Positions 56,870 to 64,000 of a stretch of 64,000 bases of DNA are shown here, piece after piece (positions within the stretch are counted from its first letter, which is position 1; each line of letters begins with the position of its first letter). The notes beneath the pieces are model-generated. The model searched no databases and was not told where the DNA came from. It saw only the letters and a program-made list of their open reading frames with translations. The stretch lies in assembly GCF_020089865.1 (NCBI RefSeq), contig NZ_JAIRBM010000021.1, positions 28,360-92,359 on the forward strand, read 5' to 3'. Source of the DNA: Microvirga puerhi. GTDB taxonomy: Bacteria; Pseudomonadota; Alphaproteobacteria; Rhizobiales; Beijerinckiaceae. The position numbers and the translations under genes are program-made.

Positions 56870-58092
56870 ATGATACGCAACGCAAATCACTCCGGCTTGA
56901 CCGAATCCTCTCACGTCGAGGCCGCAGAAGCTACTTCGACGCAGCCGAACCTATTTTCACCTCTGTCCATCCGAAACTTGACGATCCCGAACCGGATCGC
57001 GATCTCACCGATGTGCCAATATTCCGCGATCGAAGGCGAGGCCAACGATTGGCATTTCGCGCATCTCGCAAAATTCGCCCTTGGCGGAGCTGGAATGATC
57101 ATCGTGGAGGCGACGGCCGTTGAACGCGATGGTCGTATTTCGCCGGGGGATCTCGGATTATGGCACGATGACCAGATCGAGCCGCTTCGACGCATCACGG
57201 ATTTCCTCAAGGCTCACGGCTCCATTCCCGCCATCCAGATCGGGCATGCCGGGCGCAATGCCAGTTCGCAGCGGCCTTGGCGCGGAAACGGTCCACTGAC
57301 GGAGGCCGATCGCAGCTATGGCGATGTCCCTTGGCGAACAGTCTCGGCAAGCCTGCTGGCAATGGCGCCGGGCTGGCCAGTGCCGTGCGAACTCCAAGCC
57401 AGCGACATCGAGCGGCTCATCCAATCGTTCCGAGACGCGGCCATTCGCGCTATGGCTGCAGGATTTCAGATCATCGAGGTCCATGCCGCCCATGGCTACC
57501 TGCTCCACCAATTCCTCTCTCCTCTTTCCAATCAACGGAGGGACCGCTTTGGTGGTAGCCTTGAGAACAGGATGCGATTGCCATTGCTCGTCACGCACGC
57601 AGTGCGCGAGGTTTGGCCGAGAGAGTTGCCAGTCTTCGTGCGCATCTCGGCCGTCGACGGGCTTGATGGAGGCTGGTCTTTGGAAGATTCGCTAGTCTTC
57701 TCCGATGCCTTGAAGGCCCAAGGCATCGATCTGATCGACTGCTCGTCTGGAGGTTTGGGCGGAGCCGCGACCTTACAGCGCGTTCCGCGCGCGCTCGGCT
57801 TCCAGGTTTTCTTCGCGGAACAAGTGCGGAAGGGATCGAGTATCGCAACTATGGCTGTTGGGTTGATCATCGACGCCTTGCAGGCGAATGCGATCATTGT
57901 CGATGGCCGGGCTGATCTCATCGCTATCGGCGCGAGGCGCTCCAAAATCCCTTCTGGGCATTGCATGCGCGGCAACGGCTCGGGTTGCCGGCCGCAGGCT
58001 TCGAGGCATGGCCGGAACAGTATGGCTGGTGGCTCGAACGGCGGCAGGGCGTGTTGGATGCCCTATTGGTCGATGCGGACAAGGGCGCGTAA
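56870..58092 (+). pseudogene. Old Yellow Enzyme-type NADH:flavin oxidoreductase, frameshifted near the 3' end
   Basis: The first ~353 codons read as a YqjM-like OYE: ISPMCQYSA, HAGRNASSQRPW, VHAAHGYLLHQFLSPLSNQR, RFGGSLENR. At 57931-57932 one base is missing: GGC-GCG-AGG should read GGC-CGC-GAG. Shifting frame there restores the family's C-terminus (EALQNPFWALHARQRLG, then FEAWPEQYGWWLERR) and a TAA at 58090-58092. Unshifted, the frame runs on to 58252 with an unrelated, Arg-rich tail. The N-terminal ~25 residues are an extension. Could be a real mutation or a sequencing error. Confidence 0.85.
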
Positions 58093-58837
58093 CCAGAAAC
58101 AGGCTTTCCTGTCCGGCGCAGCCAATGTTCCAACCGGAAAACGCCGTGGCCACAGACACGTTGCTAATCGCGGCACAGGTGATGCAATGCGGTTTGCGCG
58201 AAGCGTCGGCTCGCGCTTCCGGCAGGCAGCTTGCCCCCAAACTCAGCCATGATCGAAATGCAAATGTCCGTCGACGCCTCACCGTGAAACGTTTTGAGCC
58301 TTTCAACAAAAGGATGTTTCTCAGATCCACCTCAGCGCGAGTCTTGAAATGGGCGGAGCCTCCATGGCGCACGTTCGCTGGCGAACCTAGGCCGTCGTGC
58401 GTCCATTCTGATGCGCGTTTTTCATCCCCCAGGTCCCTCAGCCGATCCTGCAGCAATGATGACCTTCAGACACGCAGTCGGTGTGAACAACCTTCTCGGA
58501 ACGTACAACGACCTTGAAAATACATGCTGCCATGGTAGAAATATTGAGATTTGGTTCCTTGAAACTTGGCGGATGGCGCGTACAGTATAGTGGTGCTGCA
58601 TATCGATCATAAAAGCATACGACACGAGCGCATGATTTTCGACGCGGAGCATCGCTTTTTTGCCGGACATCGGCCCTTTCGCGGTCGTCAATTCACTTTG
58701 TATACGTAAAGGCCGCCCAATGACCTGGCGAATTCATGCTTCGACGCGATGGGTACACCTCTCCGAATCGGATGGGAGATTGCGAGGACCCCTAGTGTCA
58801 CGTGCTCGATTCAGCCGTAAAACGCCGTAAAGGTCTC
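58093..58837. other. 745-bp gap without a convincing gene
   Basis: Several open frames cross this stretch but all have shadow-like, Arg/Ser/Pro-rich products and none resembles a known family. ACAGG-CTTT-CCTGT near 58105 could be a small terminator after the OYE gene. The last 300 bp become AT-richer and probably hold the promoter of the second IclR gene. The middle may be decayed coding sequence. Confidence 0.4.
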
Positions 58838-59656
58838 ATGTCCAGAGAGCAGTCCAAAAATGAGACATCGGTTCTTAAGAGGGTCTCGGAGATCCTGAAC
58901 CTATTTTCCGAGAGCCGTCCGACAATTACATTGGCAGATGTCGAAGATGCCCTCGGCGTGAGCCAGGCGAGCGCGTACCGTTACGTCCACGACCTGCATG
59001 AGATCGGACTCCTGTCGCGCACCTCCGGGCGATATGCGCCAGGTCCGAAGATTATGGAACTTGAATACATCATTTCCAAGTTTGATCCAGTGATAGCCGC
59101 CTCCAGAGAACTCATGGAGGAATCGTCGGCACATCTTGGCTGTCACATGCTGCTTGGGCGTCTCTACGGCAACCGTTTGGTGAACGTCTATTACAGCCGC
59201 CCGAATCATTTGCCTGCACTGAACTACTCACCCGGTCGCAGAATGCCGCTCTTCCGCGGTGCACAGGCCCGCGTGATCCTTGCCAACCTCGATCGACGCA
59301 GGTTGCGCCGTATCTTTGAAACAGGCGAAGGTGACACCGACCGAAACAAGATCGGAGCCGATTGGACGTCATTCAATGCGGCCCTTCAGCGGAATCGCCG
59401 CGAGGGGTACTATATCTCCCGTGAAGAGCTCGATAAGGGTGTCGCTGGTATTGCAGCGCCGGTGTTCGACGAGAACGGAGAAGTTCTAGGCAGTATTTCG
59501 ATTGCTTATTCCATCACGTCTCCCCTCGCTCGCGATGAGGAGAGGTTGATCAAGATCGTCAGAGAGATGACACGAGTGATCACTCTGCGCATCGCTGAGT
59601 TGGAAGATCGACCGGAGCAAGAGATTCATAGTGTCCGGTTCGAGATAGCCGAGTGA
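58838..59656 (+). CDS. IclR-family regulator, paralogue B
   Basis: 272-aa IclR protein. HTH near 13-75 (ITLADVEDALGVSQASAYRYVHDLHEIGLL), effector domain with YYSRPNH, GRRMPLFRGAQARVILAN and GIAAPVFDENGEVLGSISI. ATG 58838 follows AAAGG; an upstream GTG is less likely. Highly similar to the IclR at 42542-43339 throughout. Effector-domain differences such as LNYSPG versus MPLRPG suggest related but not identical ligands. Confidence 0.93.
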   Translation: MSREQSKNETSVLKRVSEILNLFSESRPTITLADVEDALGVSQASAYRYVHDLHEIGLLSRTSGRYAPGPKIMELEYIISKFDPVIAASRELMEESSAHLGCHMLLGRLYGNRLVNVYYSRPNHLPALNYSPGRRMPLFRGAQARVILANLDRRRLRRIFETGEGDTDRNKIGADWTSFNAALQRNRREGYYISREELDKGVAGIAAPVFDENGEVLGSISIAYSITSPLARDEERLIKIVREMTRVITLRIAELEDRPEQEIHSVRFEIAE

Positions 59657-59977
59657 ACCCAGCATTTCATAGAAGGCGATCATTACCCAAAGCTGCCCTG
59701 CCATGTGCGTACATATTCGGCAGAGTTCGAACGCGACGGCAACGCGCTAAATTTCCGGCTTGACTGCTGGGATTCGGTATAGTGTTGACTTTGTCAAAGG
59801 TAAGGCGGCTTAGTCTGACCTGCTTGTAGATAATCGGGCCACTCTGAGACAGCTCTCCCGCCAATGGGCGAGACACATCCTTGTACCGAAAGTCATCTCG
59901 ACTCGTCTTGACATCGATATTTATCGCCGGCCCCTGCATCATAGGAAGACGTGAAGGGGCAACCGGACCTTCCGGGT
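59657..59977. other. 321-bp gap
   Basis: Contains TTGAC-TTT-GTCAA at 59785-59797, a perfect small dyad near a TATAGT box, possibly an operator. A minus-strand 91-codon frame (59667-59942) lies 35 bp behind the MarR gene, but it has no recognised domain and no good ribosome site; I leave it uncalled. Confidence 0.4.
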
Positions 59978-60412
59978 TCAGGGTACTCTGAATATCTCCT
60001 CGAGCTGGTCCAAAATGGGAAGTAGGAATGGGGCCTCTGGGCCAAGTGCCGTCATGATACGCCGCTCGAAAGCGACGGCACGAGGGACGATATCCGTGTA
60101 AGTTTTGCGTCCAAGCGCGGTTAAAGACAGAATCTCTTCGCGACGATCGTCCTCACACTCGCGGCGCTTGAGCCAGCGCCGTTCCTCCAATGCTCGGACG
60201 GCCCGGCTGACCTTAGTCTTGTGCATTGAGGAGTGATGTCCGATGGCTTTCGCGCCCATCTCCTCAAATTGCCCCAGTGTCGCAAGCACCCGCCACTCGG
60301 GAACCGTTAGGTCGTGATGCCGACCATAGACGGCCCTGAATTCGTGTGAGATCGCCGCACTGATCCGGTTCAGTCGGTAGGGCAGGAAAGCTTCAAGCTG
60401 GAGTTTGGTCAT
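59978..60412 (-). CDS. MarR-family regulator of the homogentisate genes
   Basis: 144-aa MarR protein. Helices around LTVPEWRVLATLGQF, recognition helix near MHKTKVSRAVRALEERRWL, wing with CEDDRREEILSLTALG. It is divergent from hmgA across 58 bp that hold a GTTAC palindrome, so repression of hmgA-fahA-maiA with homogentisate or a related aromatic acid as inducer is the natural inference (as for HmgR-type proteins). Confidence 0.9.
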   Translation of the reverse strand: MTKLQLEAFLPYRLNRISAAISHEFRAVYGRHHDLTVPEWRVLATLGQFEEMGAKAIGHHSSMHKTKVSRAVRALEERRWLKRRECEDDRREEILSLTALGRKTYTDIVPRAVAFERRIMTALGPEAPFLLPILDQLEEIFRVP

Positions 60413-60437
60413 CGCGTTGATAGTTACAAAATAGATG

Positions 60438-60451
60438 GTTACATCCGTAAC
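60438..60451. promoter_or_regulatory. Candidate MarR operator GTTAC-ATCC-GTAAC
   Basis: A perfect 5-bp-arm palindrome in the 58-bp gap between the MarR gene and hmgA. A further GTTAC half-site lies 15 bp upstream (60423-60427). Strong ribosome site AGGAGG follows just before the hmgA ATG, so bound protein would cover the promoter of both genes. Confidence 0.7.
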
Positions 60452-60470
60452 AAACTAGGAGGTAACCCTC

Positions 60471-61829
60471 ATGAATGTCCAGACGCCATCTCTGCGCACC
60501 CGCGCTGCTGAGAGGCTTGAGAGCGCCATCCAGCCCGGCTACATGTCCGGCTTCAGCAACGGCTTCGAGACCGAAGCCCTTCCCGGTGCTCTGCCCATTG
60601 GGCGCAACTCGCCACAAAAGTGCTCCTATGGCCTCTATGCCGAGCAGCTCTCCGGCTCGCCCTTTACGGCGCCCCGCACCACCAACGAGCGCTCCTGGCT
60701 CTACCGCATCCGTCCAACGGTGACGCACTGGGGGCAATTTCGGAAAGCCGATATCGGCCTATGGCGCACAGCTCCGGCGCCGGAAGTCGAGATGCCAATT
60801 GCGCCCATGCGCTGGGATCCCATTCCGCTGCCAGAAGAGGGGGTCTCCTTCCTGGAAGGCATTCGCACCATCACGACCGCAGGTGATGCCGGTTCGCAGG
60901 CGGGCATGGGTTCGCATGTCTATATCATCACTCGCTCGATGAGCGACGAGTACTTCTACAATGCCGATGGGGAAATGCTCTTCGTGGCGCAGCTAGGCGC
61001 GCTTCGTTTGTGGACCGAGTTCGGCATCATCGATATCGAGCCGGGTGAAATTGCCGTCATCCCGCGTGGCGTGAAGTTCCGGGTTGAATTGACCGATGGA
61101 CCCGCCCGCGGCTACATCTGTGAAAACTACGGCGGAGCATTCACGCTGCCGGAGCGCGGGCCGATTGGAGCCAATTGCCTGGCTAACCCCCGCGACTTCC
61201 TCACGCCTGTCGCGGCTTATGAGGACAGGGATGCTCCTTCAAAGATGTATGTGAAGTGGGGTGGCTCGCTCTGGGTCACTGACCTCGATCACTCGCCTCT
61301 CGACGTCGTAGCTTGGCACGGCAATTACGCGCCTTACAAGTATGATTTGCGTCACTACTCGCCGGTCGGGCCGATTCTGTACGATCATGCCGATCCTTCG
61401 ATTTTCACGGTCTTGACTTCGCCCTCCGAAACACCTGGTACCGCCAACATCGATTTTGTGATCTTCCCAGACCGTTGGCTGGTAGCGGAGAACACCTTCC
61501 GGCCGCCGTGGTATCACATGAACATCATGAGCGAGTTCATGGGACTGATCTACGGCGTCTATGACGCCAAGACAGGCGGCGGATTCGTACCGGGTGGCAT
61601 GTCGCTGCACAACACCATGCTGCCGCACGGGCCTGATGTGGATGCGTTCGAACGGGCGAGCAATGTCGAACTCAAGCCGCATAAGCTGGAGGGAACGTTG
61701 GCCTTCATGTTCGAGACGCGCTTCCCGCAGAAGGTCACAGCATTTGCCGCGAATACGGAAGCCTTTCAGAAGGACTACGGCGCGTACGGACATAAGATCA
61801 AAAAACACTTCAACCCGAACCAACGGTAG
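60471..61829 (+). CDS. hmgA: Homogentisate 1,2-dioxygenase
   Basis: 452-aa Fe(II) ring-cleaving dioxygenase; converts homogentisate to maleylacetoacetate. The N-terminal [19 protein letters not shown] is the family start. The C-terminal iron site appears in [21 protein letters not shown] (His and Glu) and [11 protein letters not shown] (His). Length is normal. AGGAGG lies eight bases upstream. First gene of the operon; the next begins 5 bp after its stop. Confidence 0.97.
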   Translation: MNVQTPSLRTRAAERLESAIQPGYMSGFSNGFETEALPGALPIGRNSPQKCSYGLYAEQLSGSPFTAPRTTNERSWLYRIRPTVTHWGQFRKADIGLWRTAPAPEVEMPIAPMRWDPIPLPEEGVSFLEGIRTITTAGDAGSQAGMGSHVYIITRSMSDEYFYNADGEMLFVAQLGALRLWTEFGIIDIEPGEIAVIPRGVKFRVELTDGPARGYICENYGGAFTLPERGPIGANCLANPRDFLTPVAAYEDRDAPSKMYVKWGGSLWVTDLDHSPLDVVAWHGNYAPYKYDLRHYSPVGPILYDHADPSIFTVLTSPSETPGTANIDFVIFPDRWLVAENTFRPPWYHMNIMSEFMGLIYGVYDAKTGGGFVPGGMSLHNTMLPHGPDVDAFERASNVELKPHKLEGTLAFMFETRFPQKVTAFAANTEAFQKDYGAYGHKIKKHFNPNQR

Positions 61830-61834
61830 GCGAG

Positions 61835-63145
61835 ATGATGGCTCAACTCGATCAAACCCATGACCCGAAGTTGGAGAGCTGGGTGCTATCCGCGAACGGT
61901 CACTCTGACTTCCCAATTCAGAACCTGCCGCTCGGTGTCTTTAGCCCCAACGGTGGCTCTCCGCGCGGAGGCGTAGCCATTGGGGACCAGATCCTCGACC
62001 TGCCGGCGGCTCTGGCCGCCGGTCTCTTCGCAGGTGAGGCCGTCAAGGCTGCCGAAGCGGCTCTTGGCCCGGTTCTCAACCCTTTCCTGGCGCTCGGGGC
62101 AGGTCCGCGGCAGGCTTTGCGCGCACGCTTGTCTGAATTGCTGTCTCAGGGGAGCCCAGAGAAGGGTAGGGTAGAGACGTGCCTGCACGATGCCGCCGAT
62201 TGCACGTTGTATCTCCCTGCCCACGTCGGTGACTACACCGACTTCTATGTCGGCATTCATCATGCCACCAACGTCGGCAAGCAATTCCGGCCCGATAATC
62301 CGTTGCTGCCGAATTATAAATACGTGCCGATCGGCTATCATGGCCGGGCATCATCGATTCGTCCCTCCGGCGAGCCCATGCGACGACCACGTGGGCAGAC
62401 CAAGCCGCCAGATGCCACGGAGCCCAGCTTCGGACCGTGCCAACGACTCGATTATGAGCTGGAGCTTGGGGTCTGGATTGGTCCTGGCAATACTCTTGGC
62501 GAACCTGTCCGCATCGGCGAGGCAGCTGGTCAGGTGGGAGGCTTCTGCCTGCTCAACGACTGGTCCGCGCGCGACATCCAGGCCTGGGAGTATCAGCCGC
62601 TGGGGCCGTTCCTGTCCAAGAATTTCGGTAGCACGGTCTCGACTTGGATTGTCACGCCCGAAGCACTGGCTCCATTCCGCATTCCCCAGCCCAAGCGACC
62701 GGATGGCGACCCCGCACCGCTGCCGTATCTGCTCGATGAGGCCGATCAGCGCGAGGGCGGATTGAACCTGGAGCTCGAGGTTCTTCTTCTTACACCGGGC
62801 CTTCGGGAGAAAGGACTTCCGGCCCATCGGCTGTCCATGTCCAATGCCCGGCACATGTACTGGACCGTGGCCCAGATAATCACACACCACACCAGCAACG
62901 GCTGCAATCTTCAGCCAGGCGATCTGCTGGGTACGGGCACGATTTCCGGGCCAGATCAGTCGAGCTGTGGCAGCATTCTCGAGACAACGTTGGGTGGGAA
63001 GAACCCGGTCGTCCTCGCATCGAGCGAGCAGCGACGCTTCCTGGAAGACGGTGATGAAGTGATCCTGCGGGCACGTGGTCGCCGCGAGGGCTTCGCTCCC
63101 ATCGGCTTCGGCGAGTGCCGGGCCACGATCCAGCCAGCCCGCTGA
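61835..63145 (+). CDS. fahA: Fumarylacetoacetase
   Basis: 436-aa hydrolase that splits fumarylacetoacetate into fumarate and acetoacetate. DYTDFYVGIHHATNVGKQF holds the catalytic His and metal Asp, followed by YVPIGYHGRASSI, and the metal Glu in ELELGVWIG. GTGTISGP and the SCGS(I)LE stretch close the active site. ATG 61835 and 61838 are equivalent starts. Pathway step after maiA although encoded before it. Confidence 0.97.
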   Translation: MMAQLDQTHDPKLESWVLSANGHSDFPIQNLPLGVFSPNGGSPRGGVAIGDQILDLPAALAAGLFAGEAVKAAEAALGPVLNPFLALGAGPRQALRARLSELLSQGSPEKGRVETCLHDAADCTLYLPAHVGDYTDFYVGIHHATNVGKQFRPDNPLLPNYKYVPIGYHGRASSIRPSGEPMRRPRGQTKPPDATEPSFGPCQRLDYELELGVWIGPGNTLGEPVRIGEAAGQVGGFCLLNDWSARDIQAWEYQPLGPFLSKNFGSTVSTWIVTPEALAPFRIPQPKRPDGDPAPLPYLLDEADQREGGLNLELEVLLLTPGLREKGLPAHRLSMSNARHMYWTVAQIITHHTSNGCNLQPGDLLGTGTISGPDQSSCGSILETTLGGKNPVVLASSEQRRFLEDGDEVILRARGRREGFAPIGFGECRATIQPAR

Positions 63146-63146
63146 G

Positions 63147-63791
63147 ATGTCGCTGATGAAGTTGCATACGTACTGGAGGTCGACCTCCTCCTATCGGGTG
63201 CGCATTGCCCTGGCTCTGAAGGGCCTGGAGGTGGAGCGGGCTTTTGTTCATCTCGTCCGCAACAGCGGAGAACAGAATGCGCCAACCTTTCGGGCTCTAA
63301 ATCCGCAGGGCCGCGTACCCGTCCTTGAGATCGACGGTTGCGGCGTCATTACTCAATCACCAGCCATTCTTGAGTATCTGGAGGAAATCTCCCCGATGCC
63401 AGCGCTTCTACCGTCCGATCCGATCCAGCGCGCAAGGGTGCGGGCCGCGGCAGCGATCATCGGCTGCGACATCCATCCTCTGCACAATGTCGGCCCTCTG
63501 AACTACCTGCGGAAGACGTTCGGGCACTCGGAGCCGGAGATCTCAGGCTGGATCGCTACCTGGATCGGGCAAGGATTGGCTGCCGTCGAAGGCTTGATCG
63601 AGGACGAGGGGTTTTGCTTCGGACCAGAGCCAAGCTTGGCCGATGTTTATCTTGTGCCCCAACTCTATGCGGCGCGCCGGTTTAACGTGCCGCTAGAGAA
63701 CCTCCCGCGAATACTCCGGGTCGAGCGGCTTGCTGGCGAGCACCGGGCTTTCAAGAGCGCTCATCCGTCGGCGCAGCCGGACGCTGAATAG
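63147..63791 (+). CDS. maiA: Maleylacetoacetate isomerase (zeta-class GST)
   Basis: 214-aa glutathione-dependent isomerase turning maleylacetoacetate into fumarylacetoacetate. The N-terminal RSTSSYRVRIAL is the zeta-GST motif with the catalytic Ser, NPQGRVPVLEIDG and ITQSPAILEYLEE bind glutathione, and PSLADVYLVPQ is the C-terminal signature. ATG 63147 begins two bases after the fahA stop. Confidence 0.95.
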   Translation: MSLMKLHTYWRSTSSYRVRIALALKGLEVERAFVHLVRNSGEQNAPTFRALNPQGRVPVLEIDGCGVITQSPAILEYLEEISPMPALLPSDPIQRARVRAAAAIIGCDIHPLHNVGPLNYLRKTFGHSEPEISGWIATWIGQGLAAVEGLIEDEGFCFGPEPSLADVYLVPQLYAARRFNVPLENLPRILRVERLAGEHRAFKSAHPSAQPDAE

Positions 63792-63873
63792 AACTCGCTG
63801 ATTGCCTCTCCAGTGTTGGCTTCCAAGGCGGGCAGGCATCTGGTTTCCAACCATCAACACGCATGGAAACGCA

Positions 63874-64000
63874 ATGGATAAGGTTTACAAGGATGCGAGC
63901 TTGGCGCTGGCTGGGCTTGTGAAGGATGGCATGACCATCATGGCCGGGGGATTCGGCCTGTGCGGCATTCCCGAAGCCCTGATCGAGGCCATCCGGGAAT
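63874..64000 (+). CDS. scoA: 3-oxoacid CoA-transferase subunit A, 3' truncated by window edge
   Basis: The first 42 codons read MDKVYKDASLALAGLV and then GMTIMAGGFGLCGIPEALI, the start of succinyl-CoA:3-ketoacid CoA-transferase subunit A. It would activate the acetoacetate from fahA to acetoacetyl-CoA. AtoD-type acetate CoA-transferases share this N-terminus, so the donor is not certain. It begins 82 bp after maiA; subunit B is expected beyond the edge. Confidence 0.88.
   Translation, partial: MDKVYKDASLALAGLVKDGMTIMAGGFGLCGIPEALIEAIRE

Noticed and set aside
57773..58456. A 227-codon minus-strand open frame across the end of the OYE gene
   Set aside because: Half of it is antisense to conserved OYE coding sequence and the product has no family features; the frameshift in OYE explains the region better.
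59667..59942. A 91-codon minus-strand frame behind the MarR gene
   Set aside because: Suggestive length and orientation, but no recognised family and poor initiation signals.

Overview
This 64-kb window is dense, non-repetitive, GC-rich bacterial DNA (roughly 60% GC by eye) carrying accessory catabolic and transport genes. Gene style points to an alphaproteobacterium, probably Hyphomicrobiales (Rhizobiales): a two-domain cold-shock protein, many solute-binding-protein ABC importers, GTG starts, and tightly overlapping ATGA/TGATG operons. Genus is not decidable from sequence alone. I see no rRNA, tRNA, CRISPR array, insertion sequence or origin. The window reads like a nutrient-scavenging region of a chromosome or chromid.

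Layout: (1) 1-1442, the end of a Dpp/Opp-type importer (two permeases). (2) 1669-8722, a minus-strand catabolic run of creatininase-family hydrolase, FAD-linked oxidase, NAD(P)H/FAD oxidoreductase and cytosine-deaminase-like amidohydrolase, then a succinate-semialdehyde-type dehydrogenase; a RidA-family gene is divergent. (3) 8741-19628, a glycoside cluster: ROK repressor, fucose-isomerase-like protein, GH31 glycosidase, sugar-binding protein, two permeases and an enolase-superfamily dehydratase on the minus strand, with the MalK/UgpC-like ATPase and a PfkB kinase divergent across a palindromic operator. (4) 20311-20991, a double cold-shock-domain protein. (5) 21514-34486, a peptide or amino-acid-conjugate operon: proline iminopeptidase-like, S9 peptidase, M20 amidohydrolase, complete Dpp-type importer, SxxK serine hydrolase and MmgE/PrpD protein, with a convergent LysR gene. 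(6) 34995-40046, a metallophosphoesterase plus a Ugp-like importer. (7) 40538-42340, an RHH regulator under a large palindrome and a PHB-depolymerase-family esterase.

(8) 42542-59656 is the most unusual part: a block bounded by two paralogous IclR regulators. It contains a complete Liv-type importer, two EthD-domain genes (one broken), four short-chain dehydrogenases, a 3-ketosteroid-dehydrogenase-like flavoprotein, a YciI protein and an Old Yellow Enzyme gene broken by a frameshift. Two divergent intergenic regions in it share a 47-bp element (42/47 identical) with a central dyad, probably the operator that ties the block into one regulon. Its substrate is not identifiable; an alicyclic or steroid-like ketone or carboxylate is an inference from the enzyme types.

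(9) 59978-64000 is the homogentisate pathway: MarR-family regulator, hmgA, fahA, maiA, and the start of scoA, which would activate the acetoacetate product. Together the window supports import and oxidation of peptides, glycosides, phosphodiesters, aromatics and at least two unidentified compounds.
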